Source of the DNA: Pseudomonadota bacterium
Lineage (GTDB): Bacteria > Pseudomonadota > Alphaproteobacteria > Micavibrionales > UBA2020
DNA length: 64,000 nt
Direction of reading: 5' to 3'
NCBI GenBank assembly: GCA_021845905.1
Contig: JAJZVA010000001.1
Coordinates: 232,611 to 296,610, forward strand
Program-made: the position numbers and the translations under genes
The notes under the pieces: model-generated
Databases searched by the model: none
What the model saw: only the letters and a program-made list of their open reading frames with translations
What the model was told of the DNA's origin: nothing
In this document: positions 27,362 to 37,100 of the stretch, one piece after another
Layout: every line of letters begins with the position of its first letter
Numbering within the stretch: the stretch's first letter is position 1

Positions 27362-27868
27362 ATGACGGAAAAAGAGACCAGACAAGCCCAAAAAATTTAC
27401 CGGCCCGGCGTCGGCATCGTCCTGCTCAACAACGCCGGAAACGTGCTGATCGCCGAACGGCTCGACAATCCGGGTGGCTGGCAAATGCCGCAAGGCGGAA
27501 TCGACGAAGGCGAAGCGCCCGAAACCGCCGTCTTCCGCGAAATGGAAGAGGAAATCGGCACGCGCAATGCTGAAATTCTCGGCATGATGAACGACTGGAT
27601 TTGCTACGATTTCCCGCAAGCCTTAAGCGACCGCCTCTGGGATGGAAAATATTGCGGCCAGCGGCAAAAGTGGATTGCCTTGCGTTTCCTCGGCTCAGAC
27701 GACGAGATCGACCTCACGACGCACGACGAGCCTGAATTCAGCGCCTGGAAATGGGTTCCTTTCGACGAGCTCACACGCTATGCGGTGCCGTTCAAGCGCG
27801 CCGTCTATGCTCACGTGGTCAAGGAATTCATGCGCTATGCCCTGCCGTTGCGAAAACCGGGCGCGTAA
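27362..27868 (+). CDS. rppH: RNA 5'-pyrophosphohydrolase (Nudix)
   Basis: RppH converts 5'-triphosphate RNA ends to monophosphate and so starts mRNA decay. The 168-residue protein opens YRPGVGIVLLNNAGNVLIAERLD and contains the full Nudix box from about residue 44 (GGIDEGEAPETAVFREMEEE). WIALRFLG and EFSAWKWVPF follow as in RppH. It starts one base after the deacetylase stop and converges with the DUF192 gene across only 3 bases. Confidence 0.95.
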   Translation: MTEKETRQAQKIYRPGVGIVLLNNAGNVLIAERLDNPGGWQMPQGGIDEGEAPETAVFREMEEEIGTRNAEILGMMNDWICYDFPQALSDRLWDGKYCGQRQKWIALRFLGSDDEIDLTTHDEPEFSAWKWVPFDELTRYAVPFKRAVYAHVVKEFMRYALPLRKPGA

Positions 27869-27871
27869 AAC

Positions 27872-28360
27872 TTACTTTACATCGTTGAAGTAAGGATGAA
27901 GGACTTTGTCACCCACCGCAATGCCGAGAGATTTGGCCAGCCCGCCGTTGATCTCGATGACGCCGCTCACAGGCCCGTCGGATGGAATGGCGGTCAGGTC
28001 TTCCGGCACTGCGTTGGCATGAATGTGCGTGATCGTTCCGTCCGCCGCGACGAACAGCATATCCAGCGGGATCAGCGTGTTCTTCATCCAGAAGTTGACC
28101 GGGGCCGTCTGGTTCATCTCAAACAGCATGCCGTGGTCGGGCGCCATCTTTTTGCGGAACATCAGGCCGATCTCCTGCTCTTCCGGCGTCGCGGCGATCT
28201 CCACCTGAAAATCATGCTTGACTCCGTTTTTGCCGACGATCACAAGCTTTTGGATATGGAGGTGCGTCTGGCCGTTGGCGCGACGAAGGGAATAAAACAG
28301 ACCCGTCGCCGCAATGCAAAGAACGATTGCAACGGTAAAAAAAGATTTGGATTTTTTCAT
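27872..28360 (-). CDS. DUF192 family exported protein
   Basis: The 162-residue protein starts at ATG 28360 with GAGAGGA 6 bases upstream. A signal or anchor helix (FFTVAIVLCIAATGLFYSL) precedes the DUF192 domain, shown by EEQEIGLMFRKKMAPDHGMLF, FWMKNTLIPLDMLFV and VIEINGGLAKSLGI. The family function is unknown. It is the last gene of the fau-ymdB-DUF192 operon. Confidence 0.9.
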   Translation of the reverse strand: MKKSKSFFTVAIVLCIAATGLFYSLRRANGQTHLHIQKLVIVGKNGVKHDFQVEIAATPEEQEIGLMFRKKMAPDHGMLFEMNQTAPVNFWMKNTLIPLDMLFVAADGTITHIHANAVPEDLTAIPSDGPVSGVIEINGGLAKSLGIAVGDKVLHPYFNDVK

Positions 28361-28376
28361 GTGTCCTCTCATAAAA

Positions 28377-29195
28377 TCACGTTTCCTCAGGCGGCGCCTG
28401 CGCCAGTCTTCCGCCAAGACGGAACGGCTCTATGCGCTTGCACAGCCCGGTGGATGGCTCGATATCGACCACGGCGCCGCACAAGGTGACCGGCCCTTCC
28501 GCCGGGCGCAGGCGTTCGCCCGGAATCTTGCGCGTAAATCTTTGCACGGCGATCGACTTCTCCATGCCGATCACGCTGTCATAGCTCCCGCACATGCCGG
28601 CATCCGTTTGATAGCCGGTGCCTTTGGGGAGAATTTGCGCATCCGCCGTAGGGATGTGCGTGTGCGTGCCGACGACAAAAGACGCCCGCCCGTCGCAAAA
28701 CTGCGCCATGCCCATCTTTTCGCTGCACGCTTCGGCGTGCACGTCGATGACGATGGCATTGACCTGCGCGCCCATGCGGTGCGTGTTGCAGATTTTATCG
28801 ATGGCGGCGAAAGGATCATCCAGCGGATCCATGAAAAGGCGTCCCATCACGTTGGCGACGAGTATTTTGTGCCCATGCGCCGTTTCGATGACATATGTGC
28901 CGCGCCCCGGCGTGCTTTCGGGGAAGTTAATCGGGCGCAGAAGACGTGGATCGCCCGCAATGTACGAAATAACCTCGCGCTGATCCCAGATATGATTTCC
29001 GGTCGTAATGCAATCGACGCCCGCTTTATAAAGATCGTTGCAAATCTGCGCCGTGATGCCGAAGCCGTGCGCCGCATTCTCGCCATTGACGATCACGGCA
29101 TCCAGCTTGTATTTGCGGCGCAATTCCGGAAGCTGCGCGATCACTTCATCACGCGCGTCGCGGCCGACAATATCGCCCAGAAAAAGAAGTTTCAT
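28377..29195 (-). CDS. ymdB: YmdB family metallophosphoesterase
   Basis: The 272-residue protein begins MKLLFLGDIVGRDARDEV and has the dimetal phosphoesterase motifs NGENAAHGFG, TTGNHIWDQ, DVHAEACSEK and VVGTHTHIPTADAQIL. The TIGR00282 family includes Bacillus YmdB, a cyclic-nucleotide phosphodiesterase; the substrate here is unknown. It overlaps the fau gene by 4 bases and precedes the DUF192 gene by 16. Confidence 0.94.
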   Translation of the reverse strand: MKLLFLGDIVGRDARDEVIAQLPELRRKYKLDAVIVNGENAAHGFGITAQICNDLYKAGVDCITTGNHIWDQREVISYIAGDPRLLRPINFPESTPGRGTYVIETAHGHKILVANVMGRLFMDPLDDPFAAIDKICNTHRMGAQVNAIVIDVHAEACSEKMGMAQFCDGRASFVVGTHTHIPTADAQILPKGTGYQTDAGMCGSYDSVIGMEKSIAVQRFTRKIPGERLRPAEGPVTLCGAVVDIEPSTGLCKRIEPFRLGGRLAQAPPEET

Positions 29196-29767
29196 TTATA
29201 TATGTTCCCGTCGGTTATAATGATATCCATCCTGACGTCATTTGCGTCGCGCGGCAAGCCATCTTTGTAACGTTGCATTTCATAGGCCAGACCGACGGCC
29301 TGCACGGATTTCTGCTTTTTCATGCGGGCGATTGTGCGGTCATAAAAACCACCGCCGTAGCCAAGGCGCCCGCCTTTCGCATCAAACGCCAGCAAAGGCG
29401 CCAGCAGGATATCAGGCATGATCGTTTCATCGTCCGCTATCGGCTCCTGAAGCCCGAACTTTCCAGTTATCATTTTGACGCTCTCATCCCAGCGGCGAAA
29501 CAGCAACGGCGCGCCATCACCCACCACATGCGGCAAAGCGCAGACATGCCCTCTCGCCAACAACGCGCGCAGGATCAATAGTGCATCCACCTCTCCCTTG
29601 ACGGGCCAGTACCCGCCGACGATGGCCCCGGCCCCGACTGGTACATTCTTAAAAAAGCTGTCGCATATCGCTTCGCTCGCGGAAATTCTCTCGTTTGGCA
29701 ACATTTGCAAACGCCGCTCCAGAAACGACTGACGCAAAGCCGATTTTGTAGGGAGGTGAAGTGTCAC
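29192..29767 (-). CDS. fau: 5-formyltetrahydrofolate cyclo-ligase
   Basis: The enzyme makes 5,10-methenyl-THF from 5-formyl-THF and ATP. The 191-residue protein has the N-terminal Arg motif (KSALRQSFLERR), YWPVKGEVD for folate binding and the signature LLAPLLAFDAKGGRLGYGGG with FYDRTI. It lies directly downstream of the 6S RNA gene, the same arrangement as ssrS-ygfA in enterobacteria, and may be read from the 6S promoter. Confidence 0.94.
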   Translation of the reverse strand: MTLHLPTKSALRQSFLERRLQMLPNERISASEAICDSFFKNVPVGAGAIVGGYWPVKGEVDALLILRALLARGHVCALPHVVGDGAPLLFRRWDESVKMITGKFGLQEPIADDETIMPDILLAPLLAFDAKGGRLGYGGGFYDRTIARMKKQKSVQAVGLAYEMQRYKDGLPRDANDVRMDIIITDGNIYK

Positions 29768-29792
29768 GCGCTTGGGGTTTCTCTTAAAAGTA

Positions 29793-29957
29793 GCGGAAGG
29801 CTGCCACCTGAGCCGTCGACGGGGTTATCCGCTAGGCCCTGTAAAACAGGGGGGTGCCATATAATCAGGCCACGGCCCGAACAGTGACGGCTCCCGATCT
29901 AACGATCATCGGCCTCTGGGACAGTGCTGTCTTATCGAACTCTGCAGCAACCTTCCG
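29793..29957 (-). ncRNA. ssrS: 6S RNA
   Basis: Ends are approximate. The 5' arm GGAAGGTTGCTGC (near 29943-29957) pairs with the 3' arm GGCAGCCTTCC (near 29796-29806), forming the closing stem of a long, imperfect hairpin of about 165 nt. That is the size and shape of 6S RNA, which mimics an open promoter and binds sigma70 RNA polymerase. Context supports it: a strong sigma70 promoter, zapA upstream and the cyclo-ligase gene downstream. I have not folded it computationally. Confidence 0.75.
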
Positions 29958-29963
29958 GAAATG

Positions 29964-29992
29964 AATATAGGGCGGAAGACGTCAGGAATCAA
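29964..29992 (-). promoter_or_regulatory. sigma70 promoter of the 6S RNA gene
   Basis: On the minus strand TTGATT (29987-29992) and TATATT (29964-29969) are separated by exactly 17 bp. Each differs from consensus at one or two positions. The predicted start, about 7 bases downstream, falls at the first bases of the 6S closing stem. Confidence 0.75.
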
Positions 29993-29999
29993 CCAACTC

Positions 30000-30383
30000 T
30001 TATGATGCCTGCATCACGCGGGTGGCAACCCCTTCAATTCTCTTGGTAATTTGCTCCAAAACCTTCAGGACGGCCAGCTCTTCCTCCTGGCTGATGGAGG
30101 ACTGCGGAGCGGCAACCGGCGCGGGCGTCGCGTTAGCGCGCGTAGCACGCAAAGCAGGTGCGGGCGCTTCCATATGGCCTTCCTTGGCGTCAAAAAGCTC
30201 ATCCGCCAGAACCAGTGTCGTCAAAACCATCAGGTGCGCGTCATTATACGCCGCACCCGCACGCGAAATCTGCTGGAGGCGTTGATCGATATAAGAGGCC
30301 AGATCAACAATGCGTCCCTCCTGACCGTTATCGCAGGAAATATCATAGGAGCGCCCGTTGATATAGATTGTTACTTCAGCCAC
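30000..30383 (-). CDS. zapA: cell division protein ZapA
   Basis: ZapA binds and bundles FtsZ at the division ring. The 127-residue product has the globular start VTIYINGRSYDISCDNGQEG, then the helix DLASYIDQRLQQI and LMVLTTLVLADELFDAK, as in the family; an Ala/Pro linker and a C-terminal coiled-coil helix complete it. It follows a small coiled-coil gene by 4 bases, the usual alphaproteobacterial pair. Confidence 0.93.
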   Translation of the reverse strand: MAEVTIYINGRSYDISCDNGQEGRIVDLASYIDQRLQQISRAGAAYNDAHLMVLTTLVLADELFDAKEGHMEAPAPALRATRANATPAPVAAPQSSISQEEELAVLKVLEQITKRIEGVATRVMQAS

Positions 30384-30387
30384 GGAT

Positions 30388-30606
30388 TTAAGCCTCCTCG
30401 GTTAAGAGCATTTCAAGACGGTTGATCGTTTGGTCGAGTTTCGCGGCGATCTTGCGGTTGACTTCGCGTTCGTTGCGCACGCTCAAATCAAGCTGGGGTT
30501 CCACTTTTTGCTTTTTCATGACTTGAAAGCGTTTTTCAACCGCTGATTCAAGATGCTCCAGGGCCTTGTCGAGATTCTCAAGAGCCGGTTTTAATGCAGA
30601 TTTCAT
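30388..30606 (-). CDS. DUF4164-type coiled-coil protein
   Basis: The 72-residue protein starts at ATG 30606 with AAGGA upstream. It is one amphipathic coiled coil (LENLDKALEHLESAVEKR, then KIAAKLDQTINRLEMLL). Alphaproteobacterial genomes often have such a gene beside zapA, where DUF4164 proteins may play a part like ZapB; that is an inference. It directly precedes zapA. Confidence 0.75.
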   Translation of the reverse strand: MKSALKPALENLDKALEHLESAVEKRFQVMKKQKVEPQLDLSVRNEREVNRKIAAKLDQTINRLEMLLTEEA

Positions 30607-30841
30607 GGCGAATCCTTGCTCACTTCGATAAAACGTTTTTTGTAATAACCACAGAATAAAATTCCTGTGGCCTTTCGTCAATTAATATAAGCGCTTTCCA
30701 GGCCGATTAAGTGAGGCTGTGGATAATATAGGGCAACAGCAAAATCAGAGATAAGGAAAAAGAAACGGACGGGAAGAACGGCAGATATTCAGTCTCATCC
30801 CCATTCTGGAGCAACACGGCGCAACACTGCCGAGAAAATTA

Positions 30842-31177
30842 TCAGGTTTTTTTTGTTTCTTTAAAAAACGTCCTGACGGTCGCATTCCTCTGGCATATCT
30901 TCTCGATATCCGCATCGGTCATCAGCGCATCCAGAGGAATGAATACAAGCTTACTCCCGGCGTTTTTCATGACTTCTTCAAGCTGAAGCAGAGTGCTGAC
31001 GACTGAAACATTCTCGTCATTGGCGATCGACTTGCTTTCCCACCCCTGCTCAACCGGAAACAACCGGCAACCATGCGGAAGGAATTTGCATCCCCGCTCC
31101 ATGGCATTCTGTTGCGCGGCAACAGACGCGGTTTTTTCCAGCAGACCAGGGGGTGGACTATACCCCTGATCCGTCAT
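30842..31177 (-). CDS. hypothetical protein linked to the AAA/VWA pair
   Basis: The 111-residue protein starts at ATG 31177 with AGGAGG 5 bases upstream; the start lies 15 bases after the ATPase stop. The sequence has no signal peptide. It contains a Cys-rich spot (GCKFLPHGCRLFP) and a C-terminal part like a small alpha/beta domain (KLVFIPLDALMTDADIEKIC). I recognise no family. Its position makes it the third gene of the operon and a candidate partner of the ATPase. Confidence 0.65.
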   Translation of the reverse strand: MTDQGYSPPPGLLEKTASVAAQQNAMERGCKFLPHGCRLFPVEQGWESKSIANDENVSVVSTLLQLEEVMKNAGSKLVFIPLDALMTDADIEKICQRNATVRTFFKETKKT

Positions 31178-31192
31178 GGAATCCTCCTGCAC

Positions 31193-34135
31193 TTACAGCT
31201 TCGGCCTTGAATCCTTAACGACATACTTTTCGAAAAGCATGCCGATTTTGTCATCGACAAGAAGCTCGGAGAGTTTTGTCTTGTCCGCAAGCTGGGCGGC
31301 TGTAAGGGCGCCTTGTTTAATCAGGATTTCGCCAAGTTTTTCGTTGGCCTTGTCCTTATAAGCCGGCCCGTTCAATTCATCGCGCGCCGCCTTGAGTTGC
31401 GCGGAAGAAATGACCTTCTTGTCCAGCAGGAATTCGCCAAGATCAAGTTCATTGCGGAACTTGAAAGCATCGGCAAGATAGCGCTTGCTGATTTCCTGAT
31501 TACGCGTTCCGCGCGTCAAGTCATTCAGCGCCGCCTCTATTTTGGCTTTTGCATTCGGTGCGTGGCGGTCGACGTGAATGATGCCGGCCTCCTTGAAAGC
31601 GGAAAGAAGCTTTGTCGGCACTTTTTCGCCCACAACCAGCGTTTTCTTGCGATTCTTGTTCATCACGACATGAACGGAAACATCGCTCGCTTCCCCGGCC
31701 GCATCCTTGAACATGACACGCAACGTTGTCGTCGCAAGGCCCAACTCCGAACGGTTTTCGGTTATGCGAAGAATTTCGTCCGCCGTGGCGTTCTTCTCGG
31801 CATCAATGCCGCCTGCGTTGTTTTCCTTTTCGATTTGCTCGTCCCTCATGCGGATATTGGTGTCCCAAATACCTTCAAGGTTTTTTGCGCCTACCGTAGG
31901 CAACGCAAGCGCGGCCATGAAGTCCTCATGGTTGACGACTGAAAGCTCGATCTCTTCCGTTCCGTCACCTGTATAAAGGGCAATATCCTCGATCCGGACG
32001 CTTTCAAGCGGGAACGTGCCCAGCGTTTCATGATCGCGGTTGACGATAAACAGCTCTTTGGTTTTCGCCGTGTCTTTTTCGGCGACCGCCTGAAGGGATT
32101 TTTTCAGGCGGGCGATGGTGATGATCTTGTCATCATCCGCCTCGACGATCTGCGGATCGACCTGCCTGATGTACTCGCAGAAGACCTTGCGCGCGGCGGC
32201 CGCCTGCTTGCCCATGTCGGAACTGTCAAAGACGCTGACGTTGAGATCTTCCTCGACAGAGCGCTGGAAGCTGTGCGCGCCATCCTGCAGCACGATATCG
32301 CGCAGGCCCGCGTTATCCATCGAAGCCTTCAGCTTTTCGTAGAGCTTGTGCTTGCCAATGGCTTCCGACTTCTCGAAAACCATGCGGTCAAGGACGTCTA
32401 CCAAACGTGTGCCAAAAGCCACAGATGGGTTTTCGTACTCTTTTTCGGCCAGTTCAGGCTGTTTCATGAAGTTCTTGAAGTCGGCCTTTACCTCGGCATC
32501 TTCCGGCAACATGTGCGGGCGAATCGGAAGGGCCGCCTCTAGATGCTGCTTGATCTTGCGGAAGTCGATGCCTTCCTTCTTCGCGTATTCTTCGTCCACT
32601 TCCTCGATCAGGTCGGTGTTGCCCGTGGTCATGAGGTTGTCTGCGTTGGTCATCTCCGACCATTCGCTGTAGAACCGCGCCAGCTTGCGCGTTGAATTGA
32701 CGACACTCCTCCAGTTTTCGAGCAAGGTTTCCTGCAACTCCGGAACGGGAACGCCTTCAAGCTCGGCTTTGGCCTTTCTCAGTTGCATCAGCCATTGGCC
32801 GAATTCCTTCGGGTTTTCGTCAGCCTGTTCCCTGAAGACGCTGTACAGCGTCGAAACGGGGACGCCGCACATCATCTGGCAGATGCGGTGCTGCCAGTCG
32901 GCTTCCGTCGGGTCGGGCAACGTCTGAGGCGAGAGGCGCGAGTAAACCGATTTGTTCAGACTGCGTGTCGTCAGACCGTCTTCCGTCTTGTTGCCGGTGA
33001 GCGTGACGAAGAAGCCTGCCTGCATGTCTTCGCGACGGAAGGTGAAAGACGACGGACCGTTGGTCAGGTCTTTGTTCTTCAGCGGATTTTCAACCGTGCA
33101 CTCGTTTGTTTCCCCGTTGAGGAACTGCCAGACGGTCTGCAGGCCGTTGTCCGAACCTTCTTTGGATTTATTGTATTCATCGAGAACGCCTTCGCGCCCT
33201 TCCATGAACCAGCGGATCAGGGGACCATATTGCGAGTTCATGCCCAGCATGTTCCCGCCCGCCTTGTCGAGACCTTCAATATTGCTGATCTTCTTGAGTA
33301 TTTCAAAGGCATTGTCTATTTTTTCTTTAGTGCCTGTTCCAAGTTTTTTCCAGTCAATGACAGGCGTGCCATTATCTGTATAAGTGACGATAATGCGCTT
33401 TTTATTCCATTCTTCCTGTGCTTCAGGTTTTCCGGCAACATCCTCAGGCATCTTCTCCAGATCGTTAAGTTGGCTGATATAACCGAGAGAAATATCCTTC
33501 AGCGTTCCCGTCTTCAAACGCTTATCGATGGCATCCGGCAAAGCATCGCCCGCGCCGAAATCGAGTACCATTTCGAAGAGCAATTCGTTCATGTTTTTGC
33601 CGCCGCAATCGAACACTTCGACCGGCTGCGTCGAGCGCATGCGCCCTTGCAACGCACCCATGAAGGACTTTCCCGCGCCCGGATCGCCGATCATCATTTG
33701 CGTGCGGTTGGTGCTTTCCGGCTTGCGGCGCTCGAGGCCATCGAAAAACAACGGCAACATGCTCGGCACCGGCATGTCGCAATAGGCCATGGCGATGACT
33801 TCCACGAACGGACGCTCTGAATAAACCTTCATCGGATTGCTGTCATCCGCAATGATTGACAACACCTGTTCCAAATGCGACTGACCATTATAATCGGAAC
33901 GTTGCGAACCCCACATCGGATACGGACGGGAAGACGTGCCCAGCGGACGCACCAGTTTGGCGGAAAGCTCCCGCGCCTGTTTCATCCGGCGTTCCGTCTC
34001 TTTAGCGACGGACGCTTCCGTGGCGTCGCTACCCAGAGACAACCGCGCCTGCTTCTTCTGGAAGCCCTCGTCGACGATCAGGTCCTTGATCTTGGTTTTC
34101 AGCAGATGCGTTTCTTGTTCCATCTTTTTTGTCAT
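31193..34135 (-). CDS. AAA+ ATPase of MoxR/CobS-like type with MshEN-like C-terminus
   Basis: The 980-residue protein has Walker A GDPGAGKS at residues 150-157, Walker B GVLDEYNK (Asp319, Glu320) and a sensor-1-like Asn in FFVTLTGN (about 382). Motif order and the VWA partner suggest a MoxR/CobS/midasin-like remodelling ATPase, but it is far longer than MoxR or CobS (about 330 residues). The C-terminus carries two repeats at about 899-921 and 934-956 (LGEFLLDKKVISSAQLKAA; LGEILIKQGALTAAQL) that resemble MshEN domains, some of which bind cyclic-di-GMP. It overlaps the VWA gene by 4 bases. Confidence 0.8.
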   Translation of the reverse strand: MTKKMEQETHLLKTKIKDLIVDEGFQKKQARLSLGSDATEASVAKETERRMKQARELSAKLVRPLGTSSRPYPMWGSQRSDYNGQSHLEQVLSIIADDSNPMKVYSERPFVEVIAMAYCDMPVPSMLPLFFDGLERRKPESTNRTQMMIGDPGAGKSFMGALQGRMRSTQPVEVFDCGGKNMNELLFEMVLDFGAGDALPDAIDKRLKTGTLKDISLGYISQLNDLEKMPEDVAGKPEAQEEWNKKRIIVTYTDNGTPVIDWKKLGTGTKEKIDNAFEILKKISNIEGLDKAGGNMLGMNSQYGPLIRWFMEGREGVLDEYNKSKEGSDNGLQTVWQFLNGETNECTVENPLKNKDLTNGPSSFTFRREDMQAGFFVTLTGNKTEDGLTTRSLNKSVYSRLSPQTLPDPTEADWQHRICQMMCGVPVSTLYSVFREQADENPKEFGQWLMQLRKAKAELEGVPVPELQETLLENWRSVVNSTRKLARFYSEWSEMTNADNLMTTGNTDLIEEVDEEYAKKEGIDFRKIKQHLEAALPIRPHMLPEDAEVKADFKNFMKQPELAEKEYENPSVAFGTRLVDVLDRMVFEKSEAIGKHKLYEKLKASMDNAGLRDIVLQDGAHSFQRSVEEDLNVSVFDSSDMGKQAAAARKVFCEYIRQVDPQIVEADDDKIITIARLKKSLQAVAEKDTAKTKELFIVNRDHETLGTFPLESVRIEDIALYTGDGTEEIELSVVNHEDFMAALALPTVGAKNLEGIWDTNIRMRDEQIEKENNAGGIDAEKNATADEILRITENRSELGLATTTLRVMFKDAAGEASDVSVHVVMNKNRKKTLVVGEKVPTKLLSAFKEAGIIHVDRHAPNAKAKIEAALNDLTRGTRNQEISKRYLADAFKFRNELDLGEFLLDKKVISSAQLKAARDELNGPAYKDKANEKLGEILIKQGALTAAQLADKTKLSELLVDDKIGMLFEKYVVKDSRPKL

Positions 34136-37100
34136 TTTTTTGGATCCATCTTGTTAAGGGCTTTTTTCATGTCCCGCCGTTTTTTACTGCTCGGAATTGC
34201 CTTGAAGCTCCCGCATTTCCGAACCTTCTCAAGTAACAGTCCCACAATCGCCATCGGCACCTCGTTGGGGTCCTTGCCCAGAACGACGCCTACCTGTTGA
34301 TGCGGCTTCTTCGCTCCGAGACCTTTGGCCATTTTCTCCATGGCAGTACCTTTTTGCGCGGTAATGACCGCGACGTCGAACGTCACCTTGTCCGAGTATC
34401 TGAACATGGTGGCGATCTTCTCCTTGGACGGGATTTCATCGGCAGAATCCCCGTCGGAAAGAACCAGCACGTGCGTGAAGCCGGAGAGCGCTCCACTTTT
34501 GCTCCTGTGTTCGCTGATCGCCTCGGCGATCTTGGGAACGGCAGGCGCAAATTCCGTTCCGGAGTTGAGACCCTTGCGCATTGTCTCCATGGCCTGCCCG
34601 ACCTTGACGCGGTCGTCTCCGGGTTTGATCAAAATAGGCGCCTTATCGTCACCCCACATGCCGACATAGACGTTCATATGCATGTCTTTGCCCGCTGCGG
34701 CTTCATAAAGAATGGCGGCGGCCTGAAGCGCGCTCTGCAACGGCGTCACGCCTTTCAACGTGTTGCCCGAGGCCATCATACTGCCCGATCCGTCGATCAT
34801 GATGACGATATCGACTTCGGCGGGCACGTGTTTGTTTTCATCCCTGTGGAAGCGTTTCAGATCCTCTTCCTCAACCGAACCCATGGCTTTTTTGATGGTC
34901 AGATCCTTGTGCGCCTCGACATTGAAGCGGTCCTTGACTTCGCCGTCTTGCGGCAGGATTTCGAGAGACCTCGACTTCGTAATCTGGGTCTGCATTTGCA
35001 TTTCCTGAATTTTTTTGAAAATCAGGCGCACGCGATTGATATGTCCGCCAAGTTCCTTGATGCGTTCAGGATAGTTGGTCCAGTCCTGTTTGGCGAGATC
35101 CGCGAGGCTCTTGCCTGCGCCTTTGCCCGCGCCTTTCGAAGGCTTGGCATTTTTGTTGCGCTTTTGGCTTCTTCTGCCTTTTTTTCCTCTACCCTGGCCG
35201 TCCGCGTCCTCGCCTTCGTCGCCGTCCGCTTCATTGCCGTCAGCATCTCCGTCGGCATCGCCATCGTCGCCCTGCTGGCCTTTGGACTTTTCCTCAAGCT
35301 CGTCCATGGATTGGGCATCGCCATCGCCGTCGTCGTTCTGGTCTTCCAGAGAATCCAGATCATCCCCGTCCTGCCCGTCTCCGTCGGCATCCTGGCCGTT
35401 GGCATCCGGATCGACTTCATCTCCGGGGTTTTCCATCGGATCCTCGACGTTGGGCATGTCACCCGCGCCTTCGACGGGAACGGAATCTTCGTCATTCGTG
35501 CCCAGCTTGCCTTCGGGGTTGCCGTCCCCTTTATCGTTTTGCTTTTCGCCGTTCTGATCCTGTTCGCCGTCCCCGTTCTGTTGCTGATCGCCTTTGTTCT
35601 TGTCGGCATTCTGCTTTTTGCTTTTCTTTCCGCCGGAGTTCTGGCTGTCGCCATCGTCTGCGCTATCGTCAAGATCATCGGGATCCTGGGGGTCGCCCTG
35701 CTGCTTGCCGCGCTGCTTGTTCTTCTTGCTTTTTTGGCCTTTTTTTCCTTTGCCTCCGGGTTGGCCGGGGCCCTGTTGACCCTCGCCGTCCTGCTCCTCG
35801 CCTTCGCCATCCTGATCTTCGCTCTCGCCGTTCTGCCCCTGCTGATTTTGCTTGTCTTGCGCTTCTTTCAGTTGCTGATCGACCTGATCATTGACCTGCT
35901 CCAGTATTTTCTGGATCAGGTCTTCGGCGTAAAGATCCCATATGGTCTCGATCACTTCCTTGCGGCGCGCGTCCATGGCCTTGACGCGGCCGAGCATATT
36001 GTTCCAGCCGTACAATCTCTCGTGCTGCCTGGGTTGCAGGTTCTCAAGCCCGTCCGGGCCGCCACACAGCTCACGCAGATATTTGAAATCTGCATGATCG
36101 ACGCCATCCGGATCTTCCTTCGCGCCTGCCGGACGCTGCGCAAGCGTGGCGGTCTTGCGCACCATTCCGGCGTCGACGCCGACGCGCTTCCAGCCGGCAT
36201 TCGTGTCATCGAACAACCCGTTGTTCTGAAAGAAGCTCAGTTGCACGGCGTTGCAGAGGTTCATGTAACGGCGCAGTTCTTCGGAGGCGTTTTCATCGCC
36301 CGGCAGGCGCGTCAGGCCGATCGCGCGTTGCGTAACGGCGGTATTATTGATTGAAATGCTGTAATCCTGAAGTTCCTGCAGGCCGATGTTGGAGACGAAC
36401 CTGTTGGTGACGTTTTCCTCGCCCGCGTCGAACATCATGCTGCGCAACTGCCATTCGGCGCTCAAAACGCGCAACTTTTTATATTCCTCGGGCTTGAGCT
36501 CCGGACCTTTCTTGGCGGCCGCCTTGCGCGACTTCTGCAACAGCGGCTGCATCAGGTTGAAGACCTGCTGCATGCGGCGCGGATAGGTGACGGTCAGCAG
36601 GGCACGGCCGATTTCACGGTAGACGTCTGCACGGGCATGCTCAAAACCGACGATCATCGTCTGCATCAGGTCGATATCGATAATATTCTTCTGGCGGCGG
36701 AAGGCAAATCCGCTTCCTGGCTCTCCCCAGGCGTATTTGGTGTTTTTATCGCGCAAGGCCTCGCGGACATGCTGCGCGTGCAAGAGCAATTCCTGATAGG
36801 CCATCCGCGTGCCCGTTATCTGCTTCCACAAGCCCGTGCCGCTGAGCTCTCCACTCTCCACGGCCGGATCCCAAGCTTTCATGGCATCCGGATTGACTTT
36901 TATGTAAGCCAGCCCTGCTCCCCAGAGAAGTTGAGTTTCCGGAGAATTGAAACGAGGCTGCTGAGGCGCTTTACCCGTCTCAAGCGCCTCGATGACGTTT
37001 TGCACTTCGTTTTTGAAGTCTGGATCTCTTGTTGGAATGCTTTCCGCGAACTGCCTGAAATCGTCAATCGTGAAGGGCTTCGGATTTTCCGGCGTCTGCG

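Noticed and set aside
34297..36354. 685-residue open frame on the plus strand, hydrophobic
   Set aside because: It is the antisense of the VWA gene. Repetitive acidic codons (GAT/GAC/GGC/CAG) read backwards give Ile/Val/Leu/Ala runs, and there is no ribosome site or domain.
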